Part shown: in pieces, positions 18,016-27,786 of the stretch
Layout: every line of letters starts with the position of its first letter
Position numbering within the stretch: position 1 is the stretch's first letter
Source of the DNA: Oceanobacter antarcticus
GTDB lineage: Bacteria > Pseudomonadota > Gammaproteobacteria > Pseudomonadales > Oceanobacteraceae
DNA length: 64,000 nucleotides
Assembly: GCF_044962685.1 (NCBI RefSeq)
Contig: NZ_JBBKTX010000003.1
Location: 62,001-126,000, forward strand
Reading direction: 5' to 3'
Position numbers and translations under genes: made by a program
The notes under the pieces: generated by a model
The model's database searches: none
Seen by the model: the letters and a program-made list of their open reading frames with translations, nothing else
Told to the model about the DNA's origin: nothing

Positions 18016-19914
18016 ATGCCGATGATTGCCAGATATATGGTTGCCATACTGGCACTACTAGCGGTAGCAACCACCACCCGGGCAGGACTGTTTGATGCAC
18101 CGGGCAACACGGAAGCGTTATTTTTGCCAGTGGAACAGGCTTTTCCATTGCAAGTGGAAATGGATAACGGCCTGCTGATTGCCCAGTGGCAAACGCCTCC
18201 CGGCTATTATCTTTACCAACACCGCATTTATCTGAGCCAGAACAATAGCCGTATTGATCCCGCCAGCTTTTCCCAACCGGGCAAGGCCAAGTTTGATGAG
18301 GCCTTTGGCGATATCATCGCTTATTACGGCCCGTTGGAAACAAGTTTCAAACTGGATCAGCTCAATGCCGGAGAAGTGACTCTGCATTATCAGGGCTGTG
18401 CCGACGCCGGACTTTGTTATCCACCCCAGCGTTTCACCATTCATGTTTCCGCCTCCGATATTCATCGACCGAAGCTACCAATTACACCAGTAGCAGTAGC
18501 TCCTTCAACCGTCTCACCCCTGCCAGACTCCAACACGACCAATACACTCGATACACTCGACACACCCGCCGCGTTGCCTGCTACGACCAGATCAACAACT
18601 CCTGACAGTAACGGTATCGGCAGCAACAATACCGCCGCACCTGCGAGCACATCAGCAAGCTGGTTTGAAGGCTCCTGGCTTACCACCATCGGCTTGTTTT
18701 TCCTGCTTGGACTCGGGCTGACGTTCACGCCCTGTGTATTGCCGATGATTCCGATCATGACCGCCGTAGTGATGGGGCAAAACCAGACGATTTCAGCCCG
18801 CCGTGGCTTTCTGCTCTCAAGTACCTATGTCCTCGGTATGGCCATTACCTACGCCCTGGCTGGTGTGATCATGGGATTACTCGGTGCCGGTGCCAACATC
18901 CAGGCCTGGATGCAAACCCCCTGGGTGCTGGTGCTGTTTGCTCTGCTGTTTGTATTATTGGCGCTGGCCATGTTTGGCCTGTATGAGCTGCAATTACCCA
19001 GTGGTATCCGCAATCGCCTTAACCGGATGAGCCAACAGCAATCCGGAGGGCACCTGCTCAGTGTCTTTGTGATTGGCGTGCTGTCAGCACTGGTTGTCTC
19101 CCCCTGCGTATCCGCCCCACTGGCGGGCGCTCTGGTTTACCTCAGCACCACAGGCAACGTCTGGTTGGGTGGCAGCGCCTTGCTGGCACTCGGGCTTGGC
19201 ATGGGCGCACCACTGATTGTACTGGGCACCAGTGGTGGTTCCCTGATGCCCAAAGCCGGTGCCTGGATGAACCAGATCAAGGTATTTTTTGGTGTGCTGC
19301 TGCTCGCCGTGGCTATCTGGCTGATCAGCCGTATCCTGCCCGGCCCGATTTCCCTGGCACTCTGGGGGCTACTTGCATTGATTTACGCCGTGGTGCTTGG
19401 TGCTTTTGAAGCAGCCTCAACTCCACTCCAGCGTTTACTCAAAGGCCTCGCCTGGTCATTACTGCTGTATGGCATTGCCGCGTTCTGGGGGGCATTGCAG
19501 GGCAACCAAAACCCTGTTCAACCGCTGACCCCCAGGCACCTGTCGTCAGCCCCCGGAGCGGGCAAGCAGAGCAGCGCTTTTTACCGCACCGAATCCGTCG
19601 CTGAAATACAAGATCTGATCAGTAACAGCCAACAACCCGTGATGCTGGATCTGTACGCCGACTGGTGCATCAGCTGCAAGGTGATGGAAGATGAAATTTT
19701 TGCCGATGCCGACGTCCAACAACAACTGCGCCACATGACCTGGCTGCAACTGGACGTCACCCGCAATACTGCAGAGCAAATCGATTTCCTGCAAAACATG
19801 GCGGTTTTCGGGCCACCGACGGTGTTGTTTTTCCACAACGGGACTGAAATTCCGGCATCACGTATTGCCGGGGAAATATCCAAAACCGAATTTCTTCACC
19901 GCACCGCTCCCTGA
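18016..19914 (+). CDS. dsbD: Thiol:disulfide interchange protein DsbD
   Basis: DsbD passes electrons from cytoplasmic thioredoxin to periplasmic DsbC/DsbG. A signal peptide is followed by the periplasmic N-domain with the cysteine pair Cys128/Cys134 (GCADAGLCY). Eight membrane helices carry FTPCVLPMIPI and VSPCVSAPLAG, and the C-terminal thioredoxin domain has DWCISCK (Cys551/Cys554). At 632 residues it is longer than E. coli DsbD (565). The excess is a Thr/Ser/Ala/Pro-rich linker between the N-domain and the first helix, about residues 155-212. It is followed by trxC, a related redox gene. Confidence 0.95.
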   Translation: MPMIARYMVAILALLAVATTTRAGLFDAPGNTEALFLPVEQAFPLQVEMDNGLLIAQWQTPPGYYLYQHRIYLSQNNSRIDPASFSQPGKAKFDEAFGDIIAYYGPLETSFKLDQLNAGEVTLHYQGCADAGLCYPPQRFTIHVSASDIHRPKLPITPVAVAPSTVSPLPDSNTTNTLDTLDTPAALPATTRSTTPDSNGIGSNNTAAPASTSASWFEGSWLTTIGLFFLLGLGLTFTPCVLPMIPIMTAVVMGQNQTISARRGFLLSSTYVLGMAITYALAGVIMGLLGAGANIQAWMQTPWVLVLFALLFVLLALAMFGLYELQLPSGIRNRLNRMSQQQSGGHLLSVFVIGVLSALVVSPCVSAPLAGALVYLSTTGNVWLGGSALLALGLGMGAPLIVLGTSGGSLMPKAGAWMNQIKVFFGVLLLAVAIWLISRILPGPISLALWGLLALIYAVVLGAFEAASTPLQRLLKGLAWSLLLYGIAAFWGALQGNQNPVQPLTPRHLSSAPGAGKQSSAFYRTESVAEIQDLISNSQQPVMLDLYADWCISCKVMEDEIFADADVQQQLRHMTWLQLDVTRNTAEQIDFLQNMAVFGPPTVLFFHNGTEIPASRIAGEISKTEFLHRTAP

Positions 19915-19951
19915 GGCCTGCAAAAAACGACGAGATAACCAAGGGTTTTAC

Positions 19952-19980
19952 TTGAAACTCCATAACCAAAGCCGCATATA
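19952..19980 (+). promoter_or_regulatory. Candidate promoter of trxC
   Basis: TTGAAA (19952-19957), a 17 bp spacer and CATATA (19975-19980) lie 36 bp before the trxC start. The match is moderate. Confidence 0.45.
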
Positions 19981-20015
19981 GGTTGTATTGACGGATCACT
20001 TCACGGAGCCAAGCC

Positions 20016-20444
20016 ATGTTTTATACCTGCCCTTCCTGTGGCGCCATCAACCGCATTCCCGACGACCAGCACAACCAGCAAGGCCAATGCGGAAAATGTA
20101 AAAGCGCGTTATTTAACGCCACGCCGGTGGCGCTGAATGACACCGGCTTCCAGCGTTTTCTGGCCAAAAACGATTTACCCGTCCTCGTCGACTTCTGGGC
20201 AGAATGGTGCGGGCCATGCAAGATGATGGGGCCTATTTTCAAGGAACTCTGCGCTGAACAGCAGCACCAGTTACGCTTTGCCAAGGTCAATACCGAGCAA
20301 GCCCAGATGGTGAGCCAGCAGTTTGGTATTCGCAGCATTCCGACGCTGATTCTGTTTCGCCAGGGCAAGGAAGTGGATCGTCTTGCCGGTGCTCTGCCAG
20401 CTCCCCAACTGCGCCAGTGGATAGCCGCAGCGTTGCAAAAATAG
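20016..20444 (+). CDS. trxC: Thioredoxin 2
   Basis: This is a cytoplasmic thioredoxin with an N-terminal zinc finger (Cys5, Cys8, Cys25, Cys28). The WAEWCGPCK active site (Cys65/Cys68) follows, with RSIPTLILFRQGKEVDRLAGA at the C-terminus. The zinc finger separates TrxC from TrxA. At 142 residues it has the expected length. It converges with the CvpA-like gene; the 35 bp gap holds no evident terminator. Confidence 0.95.
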   Translation: MFYTCPSCGAINRIPDDQHNQQGQCGKCKSALFNATPVALNDTGFQRFLAKNDLPVLVDFWAEWCGPCKMMGPIFKELCAEQQHQLRFAKVNTEQAQMVSQQFGIRSIPTLILFRQGKEVDRLAGALPAPQLRQWIAAALQK

Positions 20445-20479
20445 CCGCCAATACCTGCAGCAACCAGTAGGGTCAACAC

Positions 20480-21220
20480 TCAGCGCTGGATCGGAGATTC
20501 TGCGCTGACGGTGATGGTTTCTTCAACCACGACACTCTTGCCGGGCTGGCGAGCGCTTTCAAGCTCTCGCAGCGTTTTATCCAGCAGATCCCGCGCTCGC
20601 ACAATGGTTGAGCGGTGAATTTCCTCGGAAATATCGGTAATCATGGCTTTATTGGTAACGGTTTTCAGAATCAGCTCGAACGTTGTAGTGCCAGTGGGAT
20701 CATGAATCAATGAATCCACAAACTGGCCGTTAACTGTCTTGCGGCAAATTCGGTCAATCGCCGGGTACATCAACGAATGCGCCATCAGATAACTTTTGTA
20801 GTTTTTTGGCACAAACGTTACCTGAGTACTGAGAAAACTGAAAAAAGTCAGTAAAAATAATGCCTGAACACCGTTGGCTATAGCGCAAAACACACGATTG
20901 GTCATCGTTGTGAATCGATTGTTCTCAAGCCAGCGGCCATGCACATTGTAGTGCACAGCAATTTTTTCCAGCAAACGAATGGAAAACCACATCGCCAGAA
21001 ACAGAATCAAGAAGCCGGTTAACGTCAGCACCGCCCAGTCATTGGCGCGCAAAAGACCCACCTGGGTCAGATACAAACCAAAGTGGTCGCTATAGGCGCT
21101 GGCAATGGATATCGGCAAAAACACCTTGGCCAGATCCAGCATTTCTTTCGACGTACCGTATTTGTAGCCAAGTACGATCAAGGCAATAAACGCCAGTACA
21201 ATAAACGCATCAAATATCAT
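20480..21220 (-). CDS. CvpA-like inner-membrane protein
   Basis: This 246-residue protein begins MIFDAFIVLAFIALIVLGYKYGTSKEMLDLAKVFL, the first helix and following loop typical of the CvpA (colicin V production) family. Further hydrophobic segments are at about residues 55-80 and 110-130. The rest is a soluble C-terminal extension ending in an Arg/Glu-rich helix (RARDLLDKTLRELESAR). CvpA proteins affect envelope homeostasis; their molecular role is not settled. The C-terminal half (residues 135-246) is longer than in classic CvpA and was not recognised. Confidence 0.6.
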   Translation of the reverse strand: MIFDAFIVLAFIALIVLGYKYGTSKEMLDLAKVFLPISIASAYSDHFGLYLTQVGLLRANDWAVLTLTGFLILFLAMWFSIRLLEKIAVHYNVHGRWLENNRFTTMTNRVFCAIANGVQALFLLTFFSFLSTQVTFVPKNYKSYLMAHSLMYPAIDRICRKTVNGQFVDSLIHDPTGTTTFELILKTVTNKAMITDISEEIHRSTIVRARDLLDKTLRELESARQPGKSVVVEETITVSAESPIQR

Positions 21221-21601
21221 GAATCAGCCATCCCCGTGTGGTCATCCCTATTTCTGCTCACCTCTCATATACAACACCACAAAACGGCTGCCGATCTCGG
21301 CACCGCCCGAGTACATGAAGACACTGTCAGCAGCAAGTTGCAGACCAGCCAGCGTCAGTTAGCTTTTTCCCGCAAGCTCCAGCCAACAAGCCCCTTCCCT
21401 AGCCTGCGCGCGCCCCACAGTCCTCCCCCGCCCAACGGATTGAAAAAACCAGCCAGACACAACCAATCGCACCAAAATGAAACATAAATATCAAAAAATG
21501 CACTAAATTGACTCAATAAATATCTTGAAATACATTGCCTTAGTCAGTCACGCCACAACTTAATGCGATGATGGTGCCATTATTGTGCACTGGATTATAA
21601 C
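21221..21601. other. Intergenic region upstream of ntrB
   Basis: No gene is supported in this 380 bp. The first half is C-rich without regulatory signals. The last 120 bp turn AT-rich and may carry upstream activator sites; TGCACTAAATTGACTCA at 21498-21514 keeps one good NtrC half-site (TGCAC) with a degenerate second half. The sigma-54 promoter follows at once. Confidence 0.4.
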
Positions 21602-21617
21602 TGGCTTATTTTTTGCA
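21602..21617 (+). promoter_or_regulatory. Sigma-54 (RpoN) promoter of ntrBC
   Basis: TGGCTTATTTTTTGCA keeps the invariant GG (-24) and GC (-12) exactly 10 bp apart, with the T-tract common in strong RpoN promoters. Transcription would begin near 21628. This agrees with the ntrB start at 21647 and makes nitrogen-regulated autoactivation by NtrC likely. Confidence 0.75.
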
Positions 21618-21646
21618 AATTAGGTGTAAATATGGAGAACCTTACA

Positions 21647-22729
21647 ATGCGTGCCAGCCCCCTGTTAAACCAACGAATCATGGAGCACCTGAATACCGGT
21701 GTGCTGCTGCTGGATGCTGAGCTGATTATTATTCATATGAATCCTTCTGCTGAAGCCTTGCTGGAAGTCAGCGGCAAACGTGGCGTCGGCACCCACTTTT
21801 TTGAGTTGGCGGTCGAAGACCAGAGCGATGTGGATGCCATGCGAGATGCGGTAATTACAGGGCATTCCTACACCAAGCGAGAAGCCCATATCCACCTGCA
21901 AAATCAGCAAACCCTGACCCTCGATTACAGCGTCAGCCCGGTAACTCACCCAGAGACCCGCACGCCCACCTTGCTGGTTGAACTGCAAGGTCGCGATCGG
22001 CTGATGCGTATCAGTCGGGAAGAACAACTGATCGCCAAACAGGAAACCACTCGTTCCCTGGTACGCGGACTGGCTCACGAAATCAAGAATCCACTTGGCG
22101 GCATTCGCGGCGCCGCCCAGTTACTGGAACGTGAATTACCTTCGGCCGAGCTGAAGGAATACACCAATATCATTATTGAAGAAGCTGATCGCCTGCGAGA
22201 TCTGGTCGACCGCCTGTTAGGGCCGCGTAATATCCCCAAGCAGGAACCGGTCAACATTCATGAGGTGCTGGAACGCATCTGCCAGCTGGTCGATGTGGAA
22301 AGCCGGGGACAGGTCGTTATTCACCGGGATTATGACCCCTCCATCCCGGAAATCGAGGCCGACAAGGGCCAGCTTATTCAAGCATTGCTGAACATTGGCC
22401 GTAACGCCATGCAGGCGATGTTGGAAAACCCGGATCAACAAGAGCGCCCCAGCCTGACCATTCGTACCCGCAGCGTACGCCAGTTCACCATTGGTCATCA
22501 TCGCCATCGTCTGGTGGCCCAGGTTGAAATTATCGACAACGGCCCCGGCATACCGGCAGGGATCAGGGACAACCTGTTTTATCCCATGGTCAGTGGCCGC
22601 GCCGAAGGCTCAGGGCTCGGTCTGTCTATCTCCCAGTCCATTATCAATCAGATTAACGGCATTATCGAATTCACCAGCGTGCCCCACCGCACGGTGTTCT
22701 CCATCTTTTTACCATTGGAATCGCTATGA
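21647..22729 (+). CDS. glnL: Nitrogen regulation sensor histidine kinase NtrB (GlnL)
   Basis: This soluble kinase/phosphatase is controlled by PII and phosphorylates NtrC under nitrogen limitation. An N-terminal PAS domain (GVLLLDAELIIIHMNPSAEALL) precedes the H box (His144 in RGLAHEIKNPLGGIRGAA). The N box (LLNIGRNAMQAML), G1 (EIIDNGPGIP) and G2 (GSGLGLSISQSI) follow. The frame opens at 21632, but ATG at 21647 sits 8 nt after GGAGA and leaves a proper leader for the sigma-54 promoter. Its stop overlaps the ntrC start. Confidence 0.95.
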   Translation: MRASPLLNQRIMEHLNTGVLLLDAELIIIHMNPSAEALLEVSGKRGVGTHFFELAVEDQSDVDAMRDAVITGHSYTKREAHIHLQNQQTLTLDYSVSPVTHPETRTPTLLVELQGRDRLMRISREEQLIAKQETTRSLVRGLAHEIKNPLGGIRGAAQLLERELPSAELKEYTNIIIEEADRLRDLVDRLLGPRNIPKQEPVNIHEVLERICQLVDVESRGQVVIHRDYDPSIPEIEADKGQLIQALLNIGRNAMQAMLENPDQQERPSLTIRTRSVRQFTIGHHRHRLVAQVEIIDNGPGIPAGIRDNLFYPMVSGRAEGSGLGLSISQSIINQINGIIEFTSVPHRTVFSIFLPLESL

Positions 22730-24150
22730 GTACTGTCTGGATCATCGACGACGACAAATCCATTCGCTGGGTGCTGGAAAAGGCACTCGACCAAGCCAAT
22801 ATCCAGACCCGAGTGTTTGAACAGGCAGAGCCCGCACTGAATCAGCTGAAGCGGGAACAACCGGACGCGATTATCACCGACATTCGCATGCCGGGTATGG
22901 ACGGACTGATGCTGCTGGAACAGGTACATGAGGCCAATCCGGATTTGCCCGTGATTATCATGACCGCCCATTCCGACCTGGAAAGCGCGGTGTCGTCTTA
23001 CCGCCGGGGTGCCTTCGAATATCTGCCAAAGCCCTTTGATGTTGACGAGGCCGTCAGCCTGATTGAGCGAGCGATTGCCCATTTCGAAGAAATGTCGGCC
23101 AACACCCCGGCACCGGAAAAAGAAATCAACGAGCATGAAATCATCGGTGAAGCACCGGCGATGCAAGAAGTTTTCCGGGCAATCGGGCGCTTGTCCCACT
23201 CCCATATCACCGTGCTGATTAATGGCGAATCCGGTACAGGTAAGGAACTGGTCGCCCATGCCTTGCACAAACACAGCCCCCGTGCCGTGGAGCCCTTTAT
23301 TGCCCTCAACATGGCCGCGATTCCACGGGATCTGATCGAATCGGAATTATTTGGGCACGAAAAAGGCTCCTTTACCGGTGCTGGCGGTCAACGCCGGGGC
23401 CGCTTTGAGCAGGCTAACGGCGGTACCCTGTTCCTGGATGAAATTGGCGATATGCCATCCGAAACCCAGACCCGCTTGCTACGCGTACTGGCCGATGGCG
23501 AATTTTATCGGGTTGGCGGTACCACGCCGATCAACGTCAATGTACGTATTATCGCCGCCACCCACCAGAACCTCGAAAGCCTGGTAAAGGAAGGCCGCTT
23601 CCGCGAAGACCTGTTCCACCGCCTGAACGTTATTCGTATTCACATCCCGCGTCTGGCCGACCGCCGCGAAGACATCCCCAAGTTGCTGGGTCACTTTCTG
23701 CAGTCGGCAGCCGAAGAACTGGATGTCGAGTCCAAAACCCTGCGGCCGGAAACCGAAGACTTCCTCAGCTCGCTGGATTGGCCCGGTAACGTGCGTCAAC
23801 TCGAAAATACCTGCCGCTGGATTACCGTAATGGCATCCGGTCGAGAGGTCTTGATCAACGATCTGCCGCCAGAACTGCTGGAGCAACAGAGCAGTACCCA
23901 GACCTCCGGTAACTGGGAACAGAACCTGCGCTTCTGGGCCGATCAACAACTGTCTCACGGTGCGGTCAACCTGCTCGATACTGCCGTACCGATCTTTGAA
24001 CGCATCATGATCGAAACCGCCCTCAAGCACACTGCAGGGCGTCGACGGGATGCGGCCAATTTGCTTGGCTGGGGACGAAATACCCTGACTCGCAAAATCA
24101 AGGAGCTGGGTATGGAAACCGGCAACGACGACAGTGAAACGGACGAATAA
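22726..24150 (+). CDS. glnG: Nitrogen regulation response regulator NtrC (GlnG)
   Basis: This is a sigma-54 activator with three domains. The receiver carries the phosphoacceptor Asp52 (IITDIRMPGMDG). The AAA+ domain has Walker A GESGTGKE, GSFTGA (the GAFTGA loop with one substitution) and Walker B GGTLFLDEIGDM. A Fis-type helix-turn-helix lies at the C-terminus (GRRRDAANLLGWGRNTLTRK). It is 474 residues long. The start overlaps the ntrB stop (ATGA). Unlike in enteric bacteria, no glnA lies just upstream; the pair has its own sigma-54 promoter. Confidence 0.96.
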   Translation: MSTVWIIDDDKSIRWVLEKALDQANIQTRVFEQAEPALNQLKREQPDAIITDIRMPGMDGLMLLEQVHEANPDLPVIIMTAHSDLESAVSSYRRGAFEYLPKPFDVDEAVSLIERAIAHFEEMSANTPAPEKEINEHEIIGEAPAMQEVFRAIGRLSHSHITVLINGESGTGKELVAHALHKHSPRAVEPFIALNMAAIPRDLIESELFGHEKGSFTGAGGQRRGRFEQANGGTLFLDEIGDMPSETQTRLLRVLADGEFYRVGGTTPINVNVRIIAATHQNLESLVKEGRFREDLFHRLNVIRIHIPRLADRREDIPKLLGHFLQSAAEELDVESKTLRPETEDFLSSLDWPGNVRQLENTCRWITVMASGREVLINDLPPELLEQQSSTQTSGNWEQNLRFWADQQLSHGAVNLLDTAVPIFERIMIETALKHTAGRRRDAANLLGWGRNTLTRKIKELGMETGNDDSETDE

Positions 24151-24177
24151 CCCCCCCATCCATCACCCACGCCACGT

Positions 24178-24196
24178 GCCCGCCCAAACAGCGGGC
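24178..24196. terminator. Weak hairpin between convergent ntrC and mshQ
   Basis: GCCCGC (24178-24183) pairs with GCGGGC (24191-24196) across a 7 nt loop. There is no T-run on either side, so termination is uncertain. Confidence 0.3.
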
Positions 24197-27100
24197 TATC
24201 GTACGGCCTCACGCCAGTAAATCACCCGGTCATTGCCTCGGAACTGGCCAAAGCTGATCAACGCCGTCGAGTCATCGTTATAGTCGCCATCACCATCAAA
24301 CTCACCTGACAACCAGCTCGGTGCCTGATAGCGGTAGCGCACACTGCCGTTGTGACCCATACCCGGCGGAAGGTGCCGGATCCAGCCTTCTCCGTTCTCA
24401 ATATCCTGCCACCACATTGCCGAGGTATCCGCTGCTGACAGGTTGCCGCTCCAACTGTCGGCATCGGCACGGTAGACTGCGGCACTCACATCCAGTGGCG
24501 TGCAATTATCATCGCTATTGACCGGCCAGCCAGAGCCATCAAACTGCAAGACATGCACTGCCTGATCAAGCGGACTCTCTTCCGGGCCAAAGGCATTTTC
24601 AATTTGCAGCACCCCAAAGCGCAGATCCGCCGTGCCCAGCTGCTGCGCAATACAACCACCAGCCGCGACACAATCCTCACCATTGGCACCACGACTGGCC
24701 GGGTTCATATTCATGCCCTGCAATGGGGTCAAACCACCGTCACCATCATCGATCCCGACCCCGACCGCCAGGGCAGAAAAAGGGCCATCCGGGCGGGTTA
24801 CACCGCCATCACGGTGACGCAGCAACGTCAGGGAATCAGTCACCAGCGCTTCCCCGGCATCCCAGACCAGGGCACTGCCACCTTGCAAGCGAGTCGACAA
24901 ATCGATGCCATCCTGATTATTTTCAGCCGCCCAAAAAGCCGATGCCCTGGCAAAACCTTGCTGATAGTTCCGGGTGATTTCATTGTTCGTATTACGTGCC
25001 TGCACCCTCAAAGTCGTCAACATTCCGGCCTGCCCCATATAGGTAAATGCCCCACAGGCCTGGCTGAAGACACTATCCAGAGCCACAAAGTGATGGGGAT
25101 AAAAACGCCCGACCGGTTCGCTGTTATAATCCGCAACCGTCTGGCCAAAGTAACTGGCACGGCTGTTGAAACGAAACACCCCGACCTCATCAAGCTGCTG
25201 ATCCAGCACTCGATCACCGGCATCCGCCGCGCTGATAGCAACCGTGCTGATCGCCAGTGTTGCGTCTACCCCGGCAACGGGTGCCAGCCGTTCGCTACCA
25301 AGCAGTACCTCACCGATAAAATCGGTTGCCAGCGAGCCATCCGCACAACGGGCACTGAGCGTCTGGGAAAAAGACGCCCCGGCAGCCACAAACGGACTGC
25401 AGCTGGCATCTGCCGCCAGACACTGCCCGTTGTTGTCTGCCAGGTTCAGCGTGAGTGCTGCCGGGCGCACAAGCAGCCGGTCGGTGCTGGCATTCAAAGA
25501 GCCAATACCTGCGCTGGCGGCTTCACCGGCGTCGCTATAAGGAGCCGCGTCATAGCGGAAGTGAATCCCCAGAAGCTCCGCCGTATTCAGATACCCCAGC
25601 GTCAAATCCGCCCGGCCCTGAACAAACATCAGTTCCAGATTACTGCGGTCAGGTTGCTGCTGGGCGTTTATACCCTGGCCATTGAGCAACAAGGCTGTCG
25701 CTACCGTCCGGGCCTGAGACACCGCAGGTGGCGGCACATTATTCACGGTAAACCAGCTTTTCAGCGCTTTTATGCCGGTAAATCCGCTTAACTGCTGACA
25801 CGGTCTACCGCCACTGTCTTCACCAATCGCCACCAGGGACAGGCTGGTAGTGGCACCGCAGATAAAATCTTCCGGTGCCTCAGCCAGCGCAAATCCCTGG
25901 GTTCGAATGTCCGTGCCAGTGGCAGCCGTCGCAGCAATACCCGATTCCCGGTCGGTCACCGTAACCCGCAGATGGGTATTTTCGTTTGCATGAAACAGAG
26001 ACACATTGGTTTCGCCCGCTTGCTCTGCGCTCAGCGTCACGTCGCTGATTGCGTCATCGCCACTGGCACTGGCAAAAAAATGGCTGCTACTGGCTTCGGT
26101 ACTGCCCAGCGCCAGCGTTCCGACATAGTCCGTCTTGATGGTCACACCATCAGCGCACAGGGCCTGAATACGGACATCGCTACGACTGAATGGACACGCC
26201 AGGCCGTATGTCGGTTGCTGTATCTGAAAACCACCCAGAGCACAGCTGGCACCGGGACACAAATCACCAAAGTCCATTGCCGCCCCGCTCTCTTGCAAAT
26301 AATAAACGCGGACATAAGGTTGCAACCTGATATTAGCCGCCGTCACCGCCCCGTACAGTGTGGCCGAGCGCCCCAACTGAGTACTTCTCCTGGCGTAAAT
26401 CAGACCGCTGAAGCGACTCTGAGCACCGATATTAACGTCGCCATAACCAAACAAAAACAACCGACTGGCATCCCCAGACCCAGAATCCGGCGAATTGGCG
26501 ACGAACCCGCTGCCGATATTCACCGTCTGACGAGCGTAAATTCGCACACTGCGCTTGCCATCCACCACCCAGCGCACATGATTACCAACGTTCAGGTTAT
26601 CGATCCAGTAATTGCCGGGTGCCAGATGCAGTACCGTGTTGTCGGACAGCTGCAGGTTGCCGATACGGTAGTCGCTGGCACCGCCAGCAAAGGTCAGTGT
26701 GGCAGCACGACCCACCGACACCCGGTTGAATTGAGTCGTTAACGGGCCGAGGGTGACAGATGAACCATCTGCAACATATTCACTCCCTGGACGATGCCTC
26801 CGACTCCTGTCTTTATCCCGACCATCAAAATCAATCGACAAAAACTCCGGCGCCTCAATGACAGGGGCCGATAAGCCATTACTACGACAGGCGACGGTTA
26901 CACAGCTACGGGCCGAGGTATTAGGGTAGGCGTAGACACGGCCGGCAGACAACACATTGGAGGGGCTATTAAACAACTGTGCATTTCTACCGAAGTAAAT
27001 CCGCCCGCCATTATGACTGGCCAGACCATCAACAAAGCTGGCAGAGCAGCTGTTCAAGGCACCACAAGGATGGGTTTGTTGCATCAGCTCCAACACCTGG

Positions 27101-27786
27101 TTCTGGCTCAGGGCAGAAGCAAACACAGCTACCTCGTCAATGGCCCCATGTAAATATCGGCCATGAAAGTTCTGATCAGCGCCGATTTGCAAGGGATCGT
27201 TATTTTCCATCAACAACCCGGAAAACGAACTGCTGGCCACCACAACACCATTCAGAAAAAGAACCTGATTGCCGTCACGATAGCTGATAGCCACATGCGC
27301 CCACTCACCCAACACGACGCCACCAGAGCTGGTCAGCGAACGGGTATGACCCCGCGAATCGCGCCACCACCAATACACCCGCCCCGTTGAGTTGATGTGA
27401 AATTCGTAGTTTTCATCCTTCGACACCACCGGTGCCAGATCTGCGGGGAACGCATCCAACCGTATCCAGGCACCGACACTGACGGCGGCGGCCAGATCCA
27501 GCGCAGCGGCATCACTGACTTCAATATAGTCATCAACCCCATCAAACTGGCTATAGCGACACGTGCCCGGCGTGCCACGGATGGCTGGCGACAGCTCGCT
27601 GCTGGTAATACCGTTAAACGCTCGTCCATGCAACCCGGCGGTGCCACGATCACGGACTTCTCCCGCGCTGCCGCTGTAGCCACTTTCGTCCAGCTGATAA
27701 TGCACCACCGGTTCCGGCAGTTGTGCCCAGGTGTTCGAGCCACTCAGCAGCAAGCAACACAACAACCAGCGCCACAGGATGATCAT
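24196..27786 (-). CDS. mshQ: MSHA biogenesis protein MshQ-like, LamG plus DUF6701 architecture
   Basis: This is a 1196-residue secreted protein with signal peptide WRWLLCCLLLSGSNTWAQ. Residues of about 80-235 form a LamG/concanavalin-like domain (DGVDDYIEVSDAAALDL, VGAWIRLDAF, GAIDEVAVFASAL). Residues 250-510 form a beta-helix-like segment (ARSTQLGRSATLYGAVTAANI). The C-terminal half, with many Cys pairs and the ending RYQAPSWLSGEFDGDGDYND, fits the DUF6701/MshQ family. It closes the MSHA locus and may act as a surface or pilus-tip adhesin, a role like PilY1; this last point is inference. The ATG overlaps the mshP stop. Confidence 0.8.
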   Translation of the reverse strand: MIILWRWLLCCLLLSGSNTWAQLPEPVVHYQLDESGYSGSAGEVRDRGTAGLHGRAFNGITSSELSPAIRGTPGTCRYSQFDGVDDYIEVSDAAALDLAAAVSVGAWIRLDAFPADLAPVVSKDENYEFHINSTGRVYWWWRDSRGHTRSLTSSGGVVLGEWAHVAISYRDGNQVLFLNGVVVASSSFSGLLMENNDPLQIGADQNFHGRYLHGAIDEVAVFASALSQNQVLELMQQTHPCGALNSCSASFVDGLASHNGGRIYFGRNAQLFNSPSNVLSAGRVYAYPNTSARSCVTVACRSNGLSAPVIEAPEFLSIDFDGRDKDRSRRHRPGSEYVADGSSVTLGPLTTQFNRVSVGRAATLTFAGGASDYRIGNLQLSDNTVLHLAPGNYWIDNLNVGNHVRWVVDGKRSVRIYARQTVNIGSGFVANSPDSGSGDASRLFLFGYGDVNIGAQSRFSGLIYARRSTQLGRSATLYGAVTAANIRLQPYVRVYYLQESGAAMDFGDLCPGASCALGGFQIQQPTYGLACPFSRSDVRIQALCADGVTIKTDYVGTLALGSTEASSSHFFASASGDDAISDVTLSAEQAGETNVSLFHANENTHLRVTVTDRESGIAATAATGTDIRTQGFALAEAPEDFICGATTSLSLVAIGEDSGGRPCQQLSGFTGIKALKSWFTVNNVPPPAVSQARTVATALLLNGQGINAQQQPDRSNLELMFVQGRADLTLGYLNTAELLGIHFRYDAAPYSDAGEAASAGIGSLNASTDRLLVRPAALTLNLADNNGQCLAADASCSPFVAAGASFSQTLSARCADGSLATDFIGEVLLGSERLAPVAGVDATLAISTVAISAADAGDRVLDQQLDEVGVFRFNSRASYFGQTVADYNSEPVGRFYPHHFVALDSVFSQACGAFTYMGQAGMLTTLRVQARNTNNEITRNYQQGFARASAFWAAENNQDGIDLSTRLQGGSALVWDAGEALVTDSLTLLRHRDGGVTRPDGPFSALAVGVGIDDGDGGLTPLQGMNMNPASRGANGEDCVAAGGCIAQQLGTADLRFGVLQIENAFGPEESPLDQAVHVLQFDGSGWPVNSDDNCTPLDVSAAVYRADADSWSGNLSAADTSAMWWQDIENGEGWIRHLPPGMGHNGSVRYRYQAPSWLSGEFDGDGDYNDDSTALISFGQFRGNDRVIYWREAVR

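Noticed and set aside
21573..21600. GGTGCC...GTGCAC before ntrB as an NtrC enhancer site
   Set aside because: The half-sites are in the wrong relative orientation and spacing for TGCAC-N7-GTGCA.
24553..25791. 412-codon plus-strand frame opposite mshQ
   Set aside because: Antisense shadow with an unnatural Arg/Thr/Gln-rich composition and no recognisable domain.
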